Shown piece by piece: positions 5,055-5,572 of a stretch of DNA of 5,572 nucleotides (the stretch's first letter is position 1; each line of letters opens with the position of its first letter). The position numbers and the translations under genes are program-made. The notes beneath the pieces were generated by a model. That model was not told the DNA's origin and did no database searches. It was given only the letters and a program-made list of their open reading frames with translations. Source of the DNA: Alphaproteobacteria bacterium (GTDB taxonomy: Bacteria; Pseudomonadota; Alphaproteobacteria; Rhizobiales; Aestuariivirgaceae); NCBI GenBank assembly GCA_024639035.1, contig JAHEJE010000199.1, positions 1-5,572 of the forward strand, given 5' to 3'.

Positions 5055-5572
5055 ATGAGGCGCCTCATCAATATCGGAACGCGATGGTCCGTGGTGCTTG
5101 GTCTGACGGCGCTGGGATCGGTGCCGGTTGTTGCCCAGGATGTGCCGGGCCTTCGGGACAGCTTGTCCGATAGCGATGACGTGTTCACCGGCGGGGTGCC
5201 TTCGTCACCGCCACAACCGCGCCGGGAGGTCGTTGCGCGCACCGAATCGGCGCTGCAGCCGCGGCCGGTGGAAGCCGATGACGATGTCGGCGATCGGCAA
5301 GACACGACGCTCGAACTGCCTGGGGCGAGCGACCCCGGTACCGCCGCCGATGTTGCTCTGGCACCGCGCAGGCCAACTGCAAGCATTGAGGTTGAGCCCT
5401 ATGCACCGCTCGGCTTGCGGGCAGGGGCGTTCATGGTGTTTCCCAGCCTGGGCATAATGGGGACTTATTCGGACAACGTCGGCCAGGTGTCGCATGCGCC
5501 TACGGATGATGCGGGATTGCGGCTGACGCCGGCACTGCGGGTGGAGAGCAACTGGGTCCGTCACCGGTTCAC
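5055..5572 (+). CDS. Outer-membrane beta-barrel protein (BBP2-like), N-terminal part
   Basis: The reading frame is open to the right edge, so only the N-terminal ~172 residues are present. From the ATG at 5055: a signal peptide (MRRLINIGTRW, hydrophobic core, cleavage likely after Ala27 in VVA-QD), then a Pro/Asp/Arg-rich linker of about 85 residues without hydrophobic segments, then the start of a barrel near residue 116 with PYAPLGLRAGAFMVFPSLGI, GTYSDNV and LRLTPALRVESNWVRHRF. The pattern of an RAG-F--FPSL strand, a YSDNV turn and a strand ending in a W-RH motif is characteristic of the alphaproteobacterial 'putative beta-barrel porin 2' proteins, some of which sit near polysaccharide genes. 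Its cargo is unknown. The ATG at 5022 is an in-frame alternative that adds 11 residues (the frame is closed by TAG at 5004). GGGA 6 nt upstream favours 5055 slightly. It is divergent from kdsD. Confidence 0.72.
   Translation, partial: MRRLINIGTRWSVVLGLTALGSVPVVAQDVPGLRDSLSDSDDVFTGGVPSSPPQPRREVVARTESALQPRPVEADDDVGDRQDTTLELPGASDPGTAADVALAPRRPTASIEVEPYAPLGLRAGAFMVFPSLGIMGTYSDNVGQVSHAPTDDAGLRLTPALRVESNWVRHRF

Overview
The window reads as chromosomal DNA of an alphaproteobacterium, most likely of the Hyphomicrobiales (Rhizobiales). This is inferred from the high GC content, from protein motifs that resemble rhizobial versions of HisN, KdsD and QmcA, and from intergenic TTAACCAT and GANTC words that fit the CtrA/CcrM cell-cycle circuitry of that class. 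No phage, transposon, CRISPR, tRNA or rRNA sequence is visible. The dominant theme is the cell envelope.

Layout from left to right. (1) The 3' end of hisN (+) enters from the left edge and converges on an alpha/beta hydrolase (-, lysophospholipase/S33-like); their 3' ends overlap by 59 bp. (2) Upstream of the hydrolase, on the same strand, is a gene for a secreted Arg/Tyr-rich protein of unknown function with a small Cys-containing C-terminal domain. The 129 bp gap between them carries a 7 bp inverted repeat. (3) A 341 bp intergenic region separates this leftward pair from a rightward two-gene unit: an SPFH/stomatin-like membrane protein (QmcA type) and, 16 nt later, a short NfeD-family OB-fold protein. 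(4) kdsD (-), for arabinose-5-phosphate isomerase, converges on nfeD with only 5 bp between the stop codons. Both genes end AAG-TAG, which builds a short hairpin across the junction. (5) A 166 bp region with a tandem GANTC pair and a TTAACCAT word separates kdsD from a divergent, right-truncated gene for an outer-membrane beta-barrel protein (BBP2-like), which begins with a signal peptide and a Pro/Asp-rich linker.

How the genes fit together: KdsD supplies arabinose-5-phosphate for Kdo, the inner sugar of lipopolysaccharide. The barrel protein sits in the outer membrane. SPFH plus NfeD form a known membrane-organisation or quality-control partnership. The hydrolase may act on membrane lipids, and the Arg/Tyr-rich protein is exported. 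HisN (histidine biosynthesis) is the exception. No plainly new multi-gene system was found. The most open items are the uncharacterised secreted protein, the right-edge barrel protein, and the concentration of GANTC/TTAACCAT words in the intergenic regions.
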